From contig JAISIR010000007.1 of the NCBI GenBank assembly GCA_031261985.1, forward strand, positions 112,654 through 176,653: a stretch of 64,000 nucleotides of DNA, read 5' to 3'. Position 1 is the first letter of the stretch. Each line of letters begins with the position of its first letter. Both the position numbers and the translations under genes were made by a program. Origin of the DNA: Clostridiales bacterium (GTDB lineage Bacteria > Bacillota > Clostridia > Monoglobales > WRBX01). Of this stretch, positions 8,155 to 16,330 are shown one piece after another. A model generated the notes under the pieces. It was given only the letters and a program-made list of their open reading frames with translations. It had not been told where the DNA came from and did no database searches.

Positions 8155-8183
8155 TTGACATTTTAGTTTATTTTGGGTATAAT
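8155..8183 (+). promoter_or_regulatory. Promoter of the OLE RNA transcript
   Basis: TTGACA, 17-bp spacer, TATAAT right after the preceding stop codon. Transcription should start near 8190 and run into about 800 nt without a plus-strand ORF, then into oapA. Confidence 0.9.
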
Positions 8184-8189
8184 ATAAGT

Positions 8190-8995
8190 AGATAGTTATT
8201 TGTACTATAAAGTGTGGTGCAGTATTCTAGTCGGTTAATCTATTCCCTAAATGCGGGCCTAAAAATCCGCAAAAGGGCATATCGATGAAGTTCCTTGTGT
8301 TTCCTTTCTACGCCCAGTAGAGGGGTTATGCTGGGAGTTAAGGTTAGTGGGCTACTTGTAATGGCATACAAGGGCAAACCCACTTTCCGTGGAGACCTAA
8401 ACTTGTGCATTTGTAGCTTTGCCAGCGCAGATACAACTTGATTTTTGAGCTGTAGGCGGTTGGCGCAAAAAGTGATGAGTGTACGATTTAGGATGAAACC
8501 TACTTTGCGGCTCGCGCTGTGGGTAGTGTAGCCTGCCTTGAGTGGCTGTGCGGGATAGCGGATATTTATAGTTGGTTTTGTGCTTGCGCAAGCACTAAAG
8601 CTGGCTAACGCCGCTAGAAAGCATATCTGCAAAAGAGGATAAGGGATAGTTTTAACTGCCAAGGAAAACTTCTAGGCTGCTATTAATTTAATAATTGCAC
8701 ATGGGATTGCAGTATGGTCTAAGTGGTAATCCGAGCAAATACAGAGCAAAATTAATTGCTTGGGCGGATTTGTTTTTTCGCTTAAATAATAAGTTTTGCT
8801 GTTCTTACTCGCTTTAGAGTAAGACTAATTGGCGACACTGTATACGCTGGTTTAAAAGGAAACTTCCTCTTTGGCGACGAAGGGGCACTAGCGTGGGAAA
8901 TCCAGCCGGACCTAAAGCCATAAAGTTTACCATGTGCAAACCACACATCGCCTTTGGGCGGACATAACATGCATGCTCGACGTTGATTACATAGA
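8190..8995 (+). ncRNA. ole: OLE RNA (ornate large extremophilic RNA), approximate ends
   Basis: About 800 nt between a perfect promoter and oapA contain no plausible plus-strand gene but many stems. Examples are GTGGG...CCCAC enclosing CTTGT...ACAAG (about 8349-8384), CCCAG...CTGGG (about 8311-8334), GTGCTTGC/GCAAGCAC (about 8580-8595), CTTACTC/GAGTAAG (about 8804-8824) and CGCC/GGCG near the 3' end. The order large RNA, OapA-like membrane protein, dxs, tlyA is the known OLE locus order in Bacillus halodurans and anaerobic Firmicutes. OLE RNA binds OapA and forms a membrane-associated ribonucleoprotein. The identification rests on context, size and structure, not on a covariance search. At about 800 nt it exceeds the roughly 600 nt usual for OLE. 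The minus-strand ORFs here (8240-8662, 8397-8591, 8782-8970) are shadows. Confidence 0.82.
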
Positions 8996-9009
8996 ATTAT
9001 TTTTAAAAT

Positions 9010-9633
9010 ATGATAGATTTACCAAAACTTATGGCTAAAACTAAAAAGCGAAAAATTAAAATAGCAACTAATAGTAATGTAAAAAGTAAGAGTGCAGGTT
9101 GGGTATGGAAGATAACCATTGCATCTTTTTTTCTATGCTTATTATTTAATTTATTTAGCGAGAGTACTATTTCTAAAATTCCGATGGAATATAGTTTAAT
9201 AGTGCTTGTTTTATTTATTGTAATAGGTGTTATGTTCGATTTAGTTGGTGTGGCCGTGACAGCGGCGGAGCAAGCACCTTTTCATTCGATGAATGCGCGC
9301 AAGATTAAAGGCGCGGCATCGGCTTTATTTTTGATTCGCAATAGTGATAGGGTGTCGAATATTTGTAGTGATGTAATTGGGGATATATGCAATATAATCT
9401 CGGGTAGTGGGGCGGCTTTGATAATTGCCGGAATAATGCAAAAATATAATGTGGATTCTATCTATATATCCGTGGCGTTTACCAGCATTGTGGCGTGTGT
9501 GACGATTGGCTCTAAGGCGGTGGGGAAGTCTATTGGGATATCGCGTAGTAACGAGATAGTATACCGAGTAGCTTTATGCTTGCCACCTAAGATGTTTAAG
9601 AATAAGACGCAAAAAGTGCGGAAGAAGCATTAA
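9010..9633 (+). CDS. oapA: OLE-associated protein A (OapA)-like membrane protein
   Basis: The protein has 207 residues with a very basic N-terminus (KTKKRKIKI) and three to four membrane segments (about residues 33-50, 60-82, 128-145 and 150-168). A strongly conserved-looking core reads GVMFDLVGVAVTAAEQAPFH, then RNSDRVSNICSDVIGDICNI. The C-terminus is basic (KNKTQKVRKKH). It lies directly behind the putative OLE RNA and before dxs, exactly where OapA is expected. OapA binds OLE RNA and localises it to the membrane. No ribosome binding site is visible before ATG 9010 or before the alternative ATG 9031, so the start is uncertain. Translation may depend on the preceding RNA structure. Confidence 0.85.
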   Translation: MIDLPKLMAKTKKRKIKIATNSNVKSKSAGWVWKITIASFFLCLLFNLFSESTISKIPMEYSLIVLVLFIVIGVMFDLVGVAVTAAEQAPFHSMNARKIKGAASALFLIRNSDRVSNICSDVIGDICNIISGSGAALIIAGIMQKYNVDSIYISVAFTSIVACVTIGSKAVGKSIGISRSNEIVYRVALCLPPKMFKNKTQKVRKKH

Positions 9634-9687
9634 GTGAGCATTGGTACGATGTTGTTATAAAAGGGGAAAAAATGAGGTTTTATTAAG

Positions 9688-11514
9688 ATGCAAATTATGC
9701 CTGAAGATATCAAGAAAATGAATAAAAAAGAGTTGGGCGCATGCGCAGCGCGGGTTCGTGAGTTTATGCTTAAAAAAGTAGCGAAGACGGGTGGGCATTT
9801 GGCATCGAGTTTAGGCGTGGTAGAGCTTACGCTTGCGTTGCACAAGGTTTTTGATGTGCCAGAAGATAAAATTGTGTGGGACGTAGGGCATCAGACTTAT
9901 GCGCACAAGATTATCACGGGCCGAGGGGATATGTTTGACACTTTAAGGCAAAAGGGTGGGTTAAGCGGCTTCCCTAAAACGGAAGAGAGTGAGTATGATT
10001 GCTTTAACACCGGGCATAGCAGCACTTCTATTGCGGCGGCGTATGGCATGGCTAAAGCGATGGAGCTGTTAGGAGATGCGCATAAGGCGATTGCTGTTAT
10101 TGGTGATGGCGCGTTGACTGGTGGGCTGGCATTTGAAGCGTTGAATAATGCGGGGCATAGTGGCGGGAATATCTTGGTTATTTTAAATGATAATGAGATG
10201 AGTATAAACGAGAATGTCGGCGCATTTGCTAAGTATTTAAACAGGATGCGGAGTAATAGGCAATACAGGAATTTTAAAATTGGGATAGAGCGTGGGTTAA
10301 AGCGGATACCTAAAATTGGTGAGAAGCTTGCGGATATGGCGCTTAGGGTGAAGGACACCGCGAGGTCTTTAGTCTTCCCTAAAACTTTTTTTGAGCAATG
10401 GGGATTTTCGTATTTTGGAATAGTTGACGGGCATGATATTGGCGAGCTGGTTAGTGTTTTGCGGCGTGTGAAGGATTTGCACGAGCCGGTGGTATTACAT
10501 ATATCGACGGTTAAGGGCAAAGGGTATGAGTTTGCCGAGAAAAGCCCGACTAAGTTCCATGGGATATCGAGCTTTGATATTAAAAGCGGTGAGTGCGTGG
10601 ATGCTGCTAAAAATGGCGAGGAAGTTGTGCCAGGCGATGTTTTTGGGTGCGCGCTAAAAAGCTTGGCGGCGGATGATGACAAAATAATAGCAATAACCGC
10701 GGCGATGCCTAAGGGGACGGGGTTGTTGCCCTTTGCGCGCGAGTATCCTAAGAGGTTTTTTGATGTAGGGATAGCCGAGGGGTATGCCGTTACGTTTGCA
10801 TCTGGGCTGGCGATTTGCGGGTTTAAGCCTGTGGTGGCGATATATTCTTCGTTTTTGCAACGTGCATATGACCAAATTATACACGATGTTGTATTGCAGC
10901 AGCTGCCTGTTATTTTTGCTATCGATAGAGCGGGGCTAGTTGGCGATGATGGGGTTACGCATAATGGGGTTTTTGATATATCGTATATGTGTAATTTGCC
11001 AGGAATGACCATGTTTGCGCCATCGTCGGGTGAGCAATTAAGTGATATGCTAACTTGGGCGGCTCGGAATGTTAGTGCGCCGATTGCCATAAGGTATCCT
11101 AAAAGGTTGCCAGCGATAAGCACCAAGTTTAAATTTGGCAAGGCTAATGTGGTGCAAAAAGGGGATTGCGCTACAATTGTATCGGTTGGCGAGTGCTTAA
11201 GCTTGGCGTATGAGTTAGCGGAAAAGGTATCGGCTTCTGCCTCGGCTGAGGAAAAGGCAGAGATGCGTGATAAGGCGGAAATTATTGATTTAGGGACGAT
11301 TTTGCCGTTAGATATTGCAACGATAAAGAAGAGTTGGCAGAAGACTGGTAAGATTATAGTGTTAGAAGATGGCGAAGTTACATATGGCGTGGGTGGGCTT
11401 ATACGTAAGCTGTTGCCTGGGGCTGAGGTTATTAGCTATGGGGTGGAGAACCCGTTAGATGCTGAGTGGAGTATAAGGGAAGAGATAGAGAAGAAAATTA
11501 ATAATGAACAATGA
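9688..11514 (+). CDS. dxs: 1-deoxy-D-xylulose-5-phosphate synthase
   Basis: This thiamine-diphosphate enzyme condenses pyruvate and glyceraldehyde 3-phosphate, the first step of the MEP isoprenoid pathway. The N-terminal part has GGHLASSLGVVELTLALH and the ThDP site GDGALTGGLAFEALNNAG. The middle transketolase domain has DRAGLVGDDGVTHNGVFD, and the C-terminal domain follows. The length of 608 aa is normal. A short Ala/Ser/Glu-rich stretch (KVSASASAEEKAEMRDKA) sits before the C-terminal domain where most family members are shorter. It follows oapA with a 54-bp gap and is probably co-transcribed. Its place behind OLE-oapA is conserved in other OLE-bearing bacteria. Confidence 0.97.
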   Translation: MQIMPEDIKKMNKKELGACAARVREFMLKKVAKTGGHLASSLGVVELTLALHKVFDVPEDKIVWDVGHQTYAHKIITGRGDMFDTLRQKGGLSGFPKTEESEYDCFNTGHSSTSIAAAYGMAKAMELLGDAHKAIAVIGDGALTGGLAFEALNNAGHSGGNILVILNDNEMSINENVGAFAKYLNRMRSNRQYRNFKIGIERGLKRIPKIGEKLADMALRVKDTARSLVFPKTFFEQWGFSYFGIVDGHDIGELVSVLRRVKDLHEPVVLHISTVKGKGYEFAEKSPTKFHGISSFDIKSGECVDAAKNGEEVVPGDVFGCALKSLAADDDKIIAITAAMPKGTGLLPFAREYPKRFFDVGIAEGYAVTFASGLAICGFKPVVAIYSSFLQRAYDQIIHDVVLQQLPVIFAIDRAGLVGDDGVTHNGVFDISYMCNLPGMTMFAPSSGEQLSDMLTWAARNVSAPIAIRYPKRLPAISTKFKFGKANVVQKGDCATIVSVGECLSLAYELAEKVSASASAEEKAEMRDKAEIIDLGTILPLDIATIKKSWQKTGKIIVLEDGEVTYGVGGLIRKLLPGAEVISYGVENPLDAEWSIREEIEKKINNEQ

Positions 11515-11568
11515 ACAGTTAAGGAAATAAATTCTTACTTATGCTCGAATTTATAAGTTAAGTGATGC

Positions 11569-11664
11569 ATTTCGCACTTGATGCGGAATCTACACGCTAT
11601 GTTGAATTGATTGCTATCATTTTTAATTTGCGTATAGATTGCGGGTCGGAGCCCGCAATGACAT
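11569..11664. repeat. Paired palindromic (REP/BIME-like) intergenic element
   Basis: Two inverted arms face each other. The left arm ends GCGGAATCTACACGC and the right arm begins GCGTATAGATTGCGGG. Each arm is itself a hairpin (CGCACTTGATGCG; GCGGGTCGGAGCCCGC). This layout, with two inverted palindromic units separated by about 30 bp of AT-rich spacer, resembles dispersed palindromic repeats of other bacteria. No second full copy is present in this window. Confidence 0.6.
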
Positions 11665-11711
11665 AAAATAGAAAGAAAATTATGAACTTCACGGGGTTAG
11701 GAGGTACACAA

Positions 11712-12536
11712 TTGCGGTTGGACCAATATTTAGTTGATAATAATTACTTCCCTACAAAGACGAAGGCGCAGGCCATAATAATGATGGGGAATGTTTATAT
11801 TAATAATCAGAAAGCGACCAAGGCAGGCGCAAAGGTGCTAGATGATGACACGATTGAAGTGCGTGGCGGCGAAGAAAAATATGTCAGCCGCGGCGGATAT
11901 AAGCTAGAGAAGGCTATCGAAGTGTTTGGGATATCGCTTGAGGGGAAGGTGGCGATGGATATTGGCGCTTCGACGGGTGGCTTTAGTGATTGCATGCTTG
12001 GGGTAGGGGCGGCGCGCGTATATTGTGTTGATGTTGGGTATGGGCAATTGGCGTGGAAGATTCGTAATGATGAACGTGTGGTTAATTTTGAACGGACTAA
12101 TATTAGGTATTTAGAGGCATCTAAAGTTGATAAGTTGGATTTTGCTAGTGTAGATGTTAGTTTTATATCGCTTGGGCTGGTGCTGCCAAAGGTGTATGAG
12201 CTGCTAGGCGAGCGGGGAGAATGTGTGTGTCTTATTAAGCCGCAGTTTGAGGCAGGGCGCGAAAAGGTAGGTAAGCGCGGGGTTGTGCGCGATAGATTGG
12301 TGCATATAGAAGTCATCGATAAAGTAATTGATATAGCATTTGGGCTTGGGTTTAGCGTTAAGGGGATAGATTTTTCGCCAATTAAAGGTCCGCAGGGGAA
12401 TATTGAGTACTTGATTTATTTGAAAAAAGGCGAGAAAAAAAGCTCGTCAAAAGATGATGAGCAAAATGTATCAGATATGGGGAATATAAGGGATATAGCA
12501 CGCAAAGCGGTAGAAAAGGCGTGGGAAATGTTGTAA
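11712..12536 (+). CDS. tlyA: TlyA-family rRNA 2'-O-methyltransferase
   Basis: An N-terminal S4 RNA-binding domain (about residues 1-60, RLDQYLVDNNYFPTKTKAQA) is followed by an FtsJ-like SAM methyltransferase domain. Motifs are DIGASTGGFSDCML, YCVDVGYGQLAW and KPQFEAGREKVGKRGVVRD, all typical of TlyA/YqxC. The family methylates ribose of specific cytidines in rRNA. The ORF track starts at ATG 11682, but AGGAGG lies seven bases before TTG 11712, which gives the usual M-R-L-D-Q-Y start (274 aa). In Firmicutes the gene follows dxs, as here. Confidence 0.93.
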   Translation: MRLDQYLVDNNYFPTKTKAQAIIMMGNVYINNQKATKAGAKVLDDDTIEVRGGEEKYVSRGGYKLEKAIEVFGISLEGKVAMDIGASTGGFSDCMLGVGAARVYCVDVGYGQLAWKIRNDERVVNFERTNIRYLEASKVDKLDFASVDVSFISLGLVLPKVYELLGERGECVCLIKPQFEAGREKVGKRGVVRDRLVHIEVIDKVIDIAFGLGFSVKGIDFSPIKGPQGNIEYLIYLKKGEKKSSSKDDEQNVSDMGNIRDIARKAVEKAWEML

Positions 12537-12733
12537 AAGCAATGAATAATGCAGAATGGATGAAATAAATTCTCGATAAATCCCTAATTTATCAATAAAG
12601 CCTTGTCATTCAGTGATTTTAATCATAAATATTTATCGCGCAGTAGCTTGCAACCAAAATTTGTTCGCGAAAAACACGCTCCAAATTTGTGGGCAAGCCT
12701 TGCGTTTGCTTTGCCAACCCAAAAACGCTGCGC

Positions 12734-13534
12734 CTATCGGCTTGCTTTTTTGGGGCAAACCTTCATGATTTCAATCTCTACCGAGGTTAAATAGCGGAAG
12801 CGGCCAGAGGGCAGGTTGCCAAGTTTTACGCAGCCGATTTCGACGCGCTCTAGCTTTAAAACTTTATAGCCTAGGGCTTCAAACATACGTCGCACCTGGC
12901 GATTTTTACCCTCGGTTATAGTAATATCTAGGTAAGTTTGGGTAGGATATTGACGTTTTAAATCTACTATAGCGGGCTGAGTGGTATATTTTGAGCCATC
13001 TTCTAAAGTAATTTCTAACCCGTTTGTAAGTTTGTTGACTTGAGAATCTTGGATATCGCCATTTATGATAACGCTATATTTTTTAGGTAATTTATTGCTT
13101 GGGTGTGTAATTTTGTTGGCAAAATCGCCATCGTTTGTTAGCAAAATTGCGCCGCTAGTTGCAATGTCCAACCTGCCGACGGGGTAGACGCGCGTGGTGA
13201 TTTCTTGGGTAATTAAATCGATAACCGTAGGGCGGTCGTGCTCGTCGTTTGCGGTGGTAACAACGCCGACGGGCTTGTTTAATAGTAGATAAAGCTTGGT
13301 GTTATCAGGCTTTATTATTTTTGTCTCGCCGTCTAGGGTAATTTCTATAATATCAGAATTTGTAACTTTTGTACCAAGCTGTGTTATAACCTCGCCATTT
13401 ACCATAACGCTACCATCTGCGATATATTCCTCTGCCTTGCGACGGCTACAAACCCCGCAATTGGCTATATATTTTTGCAGACGGATAGGTTTTTGCTCTT
13501 GGTTAGAATTTTCTGGTGTAATATTTTCGTTCAT
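12734..13534 (-). CDS. rluB: RsuA/RluB-family rRNA pseudouridine synthase
   Basis: An N-terminal S4 domain (about residues 18-65, IRLQKYIANCGVCSRRKAEE) is followed by the RsuA/RluB/RluE catalytic domain, with the active-site Asp in PVGRLDIATSGAILLTNDG and LNKPVGVVTTANDEH. It converts uridine to pseudouridine in rRNA. With this domain order RluB (23S U2605) is most likely, but RluE/RluF-type specificity cannot be excluded. The start ATG has only a distant AAGGA. The product ends in a short basic tail (KVCPKKASR). It is downstream of and co-directional with the PHP gene. Confidence 0.9.
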   Translation of the reverse strand: MNENITPENSNQEQKPIRLQKYIANCGVCSRRKAEEYIADGSVMVNGEVITQLGTKVTNSDIIEITLDGETKIIKPDNTKLYLLLNKPVGVVTTANDEHDRPTVIDLITQEITTRVYPVGRLDIATSGAILLTNDGDFANKITHPSNKLPKKYSVIINGDIQDSQVNKLTNGLEITLEDGSKYTTQPAIVDLKRQYPTQTYLDITITEGKNRQVRRMFEALGYKVLKLERVEIGCVKLGNLPSGRFRYLTSVEIEIMKVCPKKASR

Positions 13535-13555
13535 AAAAGTTTATTATTCCTTTTT

Positions 13556-14269
13556 TTATAATTCTAGTTTAAAATAATCTAGCAGCGTTGGTAAATCGCG
13601 GTTCATAACTAATTCTTGCGGGAAGTTAATTTCTTCTAAATATTTATCCATGCCGTTTAAATCGCCGATATCGTAGCAAAAATGCGTGTCGGTGTTAATG
13701 CAAACTTGGGCGTTATATTTTAAGCATGCGTCAATTAGGCGAATGTTATTCTCGTGATAGCGTTTGTCTTTGTAACTTAGTGCGTTAAGCTCGATTAAAA
13801 TGCCCTTGCTATTGGCTAGTGGGATGATTTTGTCTAGGTGGCTAGTGCATTGATAGCGGCATAGATGACCTAAAATGTGGATATCATCGCGCTTGCATAG
13901 GTTTGTGTAAAGCTCTAAAAACTCGTCGGTAGATGACGGTTGATAGACGCCGCCATGGCATGAGGCGATTAAAAGTTCGATGCCGGCTTGGTCGGTAGAA
14001 TCCATTTCGTCGTAGTCTAGCTTGCCGGTAGAGTTTAAGATGTTCGCTTCCATGCCGCGTATAACGGTGACATTTTCGATTACGCGGGGAAGCTGAATCA
14101 TGTTACCATAGTGCCAACGGTGGGTGCCATCTTCGATAGCGGGGCCGTGGTTCGTAAGCGCAATAGCTTGCAGGCCTTTTTTGTTGGCTTGCGTGGCGTT
14201 CTCTAACAGAGTGCTAAAGCCATGGTCGCTGGTATTGGTATGGGTGTGAAGGTCGGTTAAAATTTTCAT
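13556..14269 (-). CDS. PHP-domain phosphatase (YcdX-like)
   Basis: This is a polymerase-and-histidinol-phosphatase-type metallohydrolase of the YcdX group. Metal-site motifs appear in order: DLHTHTNTSDHG, LTNHGP, RGMEANIL, IASCHGG, LGHLCRYQ and NTDTHFCYDIG. The length of 237 aa matches the family. The natural substrate of these proteins is poorly known. The gene ends 22 bp before the pseudouridine synthase start and they are probably co-transcribed. Confidence 0.88.
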   Translation of the reverse strand: MKILTDLHTHTNTSDHGFSTLLENATQANKKGLQAIALTNHGPAIEDGTHRWHYGNMIQLPRVIENVTVIRGMEANILNSTGKLDYDEMDSTDQAGIELLIASCHGGVYQPSSTDEFLELYTNLCKRDDIHILGHLCRYQCTSHLDKIIPLANSKGILIELNALSYKDKRYHENNIRLIDACLKYNAQVCINTDTHFCYDIGDLNGMDKYLEEINFPQELVMNRDLPTLLDYFKLEL

Positions 14270-14352
14270 TGTAGGGTAAGCATCCTTTGTGTATAAAATT
14301 GGTAAAAATAGGTAATAATCTGTTTAAATTAAAGATAGGAGATGTAAAAATT

Positions 14353-15042
14353 ATGGAAAACACTAACAAAGATTTACATGGCGAACCTAGGAATATCTTA
14401 ACAAGGCGGTTTTACTTAATTATAGTTGTATGCGTGGTAGTCACCTTTTTTATGGGGTATGTAGTGAACATGCGTAACTTGCAACAAAGTCAGATGACGG
14501 CGACAAGTGTATCGGTTACCCCGGCGGCATCTAGTATTAACACGTATGGTATAGATGACAGTGTTGTAGTAAGTAGTCAGGCGGATATTGTATCGGCAAC
14601 GGAGGCGATTAATGCTGAAGGCGCGGAGGAAGCTGGATTTGTTGCGCCGATAGTGGGTGATGTTATAACGCCTTATAGCGCGGGTGATTTAGTGTATGAT
14701 GCGACCATGGATGATTGGCGTGTGCATAGTGGAGTTGATATAAAATCTGAGCTAGGTGCCGAGGTAAAGTCGGTAGCTAAGGGGACGATTGAGAAAATCA
14801 CCACGGATGAGCTATATGGGACGGTTATAATAATTGGTTATGACAATGGGTTTGTTGGTAAGTATTATAATGTAGATAATTTTGCCGGGCTACGCGAGGG
14901 TGATGTTGTAGGTAAGGGCGATATAATTGGTAAGGTAAGCGAGGTGGCGACGTTTGAGAGCGGTTTAGCGCCACACTTGCACTTTGAGCTGTGGAAAGAT
15001 GGGGCAGCGACGAACCCGGGGAACTATGTAGGGGCGAATTAG
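14353..15042 (+). CDS. spoIIQ: SpoIIQ-like membrane-anchored LytM/M23 peptidase-fold protein
   Basis: One membrane helix (about residues 20-42) is followed by a flexible Ser/Thr/Ala region and a C-terminal LytM domain. The domain keeps VHSGVDI (HxxxD) and HLHFELW (HxH), the zinc ligands of active M23 enzymes. Size and architecture match SpoIIQ, the forespore half of the SpoIIQ-SpoIIIAH channel. Clostridial SpoIIQ retains the metal site while the Bacillus protein does not. ATG 14353 has GGAGATG upstream, and the track start 22 codons earlier is spurious. A generic M23 protein is the alternative. Confidence 0.72.
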   Translation: MENTNKDLHGEPRNILTRRFYLIIVVCVVVTFFMGYVVNMRNLQQSQMTATSVSVTPAASSINTYGIDDSVVVSSQADIVSATEAINAEGAEEAGFVAPIVGDVITPYSAGDLVYDATMDDWRVHSGVDIKSELGAEVKSVAKGTIEKITTDELYGTVIIIGYDNGFVGKYYNVDNFAGLREGDVVGKGDIIGKVSEVATFESGLAPHLHFELWKDGAATNPGNYVGAN

Positions 15043-15079
15043 TAACGTAGAACGCAGGTTGCAGAACGCAGAACCATCT

Positions 15080-16330
15080 TCACTTAATTTTCTTCCAATA
15101 ATCATTTAACTCCTGCTCGAACTTATTTTCGGCGGGGGTGTAATACTCGGCATCTATTAGTTCGTCCGGCAGATATTGTTGAGGGGTGTAGTGATTGGGG
15201 AAATCGTGAGGATATTTATAACCTGACATTTTTTTTAGCTTGCCGCCTTCGTAGTGGATATCGCGCAGATGCTCGGGAATATTGCCTAAGTGTCCGCTTG
15301 CGATATCTGCCATAGCGGCGTGGATTGCGTTAACGCCAGAGTTAGACTTTGGCGCCATACATAGTAGAATTACAGCCTCTGCCAAGGGGATTTGTGCTTC
15401 GGGAAGACCAAGTTGGAAGGCACTATCGACGGCGGCTTTGGTAATGGGCAGGGCGTTGGGGTAGGCAAGACCTATATCTTCGGCGGCGATGACTAGCATG
15501 CGACGGGTAGGGCTTTGGATATCGCCAGCAGTTAAGAGGCGTGCTAAGTAATGCAGGGCGGCGTTTGGGTCGCTTCCGCGGATGGATTTTTGGAAGGCAC
15601 TTAGGATATCGTAGTGGTTATCGCCTAGTTTATCGTAAGTCATGGCTTGTTTTTGCGTGCATTGCTCGGCAATTTCTAGGGTAACATCGCCACCTAAAGG
15701 CAGCACGCTATGGGCAAGCTCTAGTGAGTTAAGGGCGCGACGAACATCGCCACCCGACATTTGCGCCATGTGAGTAATTGCATCGGGCAGGGCGTTAAAG
15801 GTAGGCGAATTTTGCTTTATATACTCTACACCACGTGCTAGGGCGGACTCGATATCGGAAGTTTGCAAAGGTTTAAAATCGAACACATTGCTTCGGCTTA
15901 AAATTGCGTTATATACATAAAAGTAAGGGTTTTCGGTAGTCGAGGCAATTAAGACGACGTCGCCATTTTCGATACATTCTAAAAGTGCTTGTTGTTGTTT
16001 TTTATTGAAGTTTTGAATCTCGTCTAGGTATAGCAAAATCCCGTTTTCGTTACCTAGCATGCCGACACTTTGGGTAACCTCGCGGACGTCGGATAGATTG
16101 GCGGTGGTAGCGTTTAGCTTATAAAAGGTGCGATTGCTACATTTTGCCGCGATGTTTGCGATGGTTGTTTTACCGGTGCCGCTTGGACCATAAAAAATCA
16201 TGTTAGAGATATTGCCACTTTCGATAATCTGGCGGAGCACTTTATTTTGCCCTAAAATGTGTTGCTGCCCTACAACTTCTGAGAGGTTTGTAGGGCGCAA
16301 CGTTTCGGCTAATGGTTTAATTTTAGGCAT
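15080..16330 (-). CDS. rarA: Replication-associated recombination protein A (RarA/MgsA AAA+ ATPase)
   Basis: This clamp-loader-like AAA+ ATPase acts at stalled replication forks. It begins [19 protein letters not shown], then shows Walker [13 protein letters not shown], Walker [13 protein letters not shown], sensor region IASTTENP and the RarA C-terminal tetramerisation region with [14 protein letters not shown] 16330 (416 aa) overlaps the end of glyA by 8 bp. No independent ribosome binding site is seen, so translational coupling to glyA is likely. The track start ten codons earlier lies within glyA. Confidence 0.93.
   Translation of the reverse strand: MPKIKPLAETLRPTNLSEVVGQQHILGQNKVLRQIIESGNISNMIFYGPSGTGKTTIANIAAKCSNRTFYKLNATTANLSDVREVTQSVGMLGNENGILLYLDEIQNFNKKQQQALLECIENGDVVLIASTTENPYFYVYNAILSRSNVFDFKPLQTSDIESALARGVEYIKQNSPTFNALPDAITHMAQMSGGDVRRALNSLELAHSVLPLGGDVTLEIAEQCTQKQAMTYDKLGDNHYDILSAFQKSIRGSDPNAALHYLARLLTAGDIQSPTRRMLVIAAEDIGLAYPNALPITKAAVDSAFQLGLPEAQIPLAEAVILLCMAPKSNSGVNAIHAAMADIASGHLGNIPEHLRDIHYEGGKLKKMSGYKYPHDFPNHYTPQQYLPDELIDAEYYTPAENKFEQELNDYWKKIK

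Noticed and set aside
8240-8662. 140-aa minus-strand ORF with a lipoprotein-like start
   Set aside because: It lies inside the OLE RNA region, has no convincing ribosome binding site or promoter, and its composition (many His, Arg, Ser, Pro) is that of a chance antisense reading.
9897-11141. 414-aa minus-strand ORF
   Set aside because: Antisense shadow of dxs; no ribosome binding site, Ser/Pro/Ile-rich composition typical of complementary reading of a conserved gene.
11630-11664. tRNA or small RNA gene suggested by the GC-rich hairpin
   Set aside because: No cloverleaf or CCA-end pattern; its inverted partner at 11569 makes a palindromic repeat more likely.
12603-12794. 63-aa plus-strand ORF
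   Set aside because: No ribosome binding site, no recognisable sequence and partial overlap with the end of the pseudouridine synthase gene. The gap looks like degenerate non-coding DNA with short inverted repeats.
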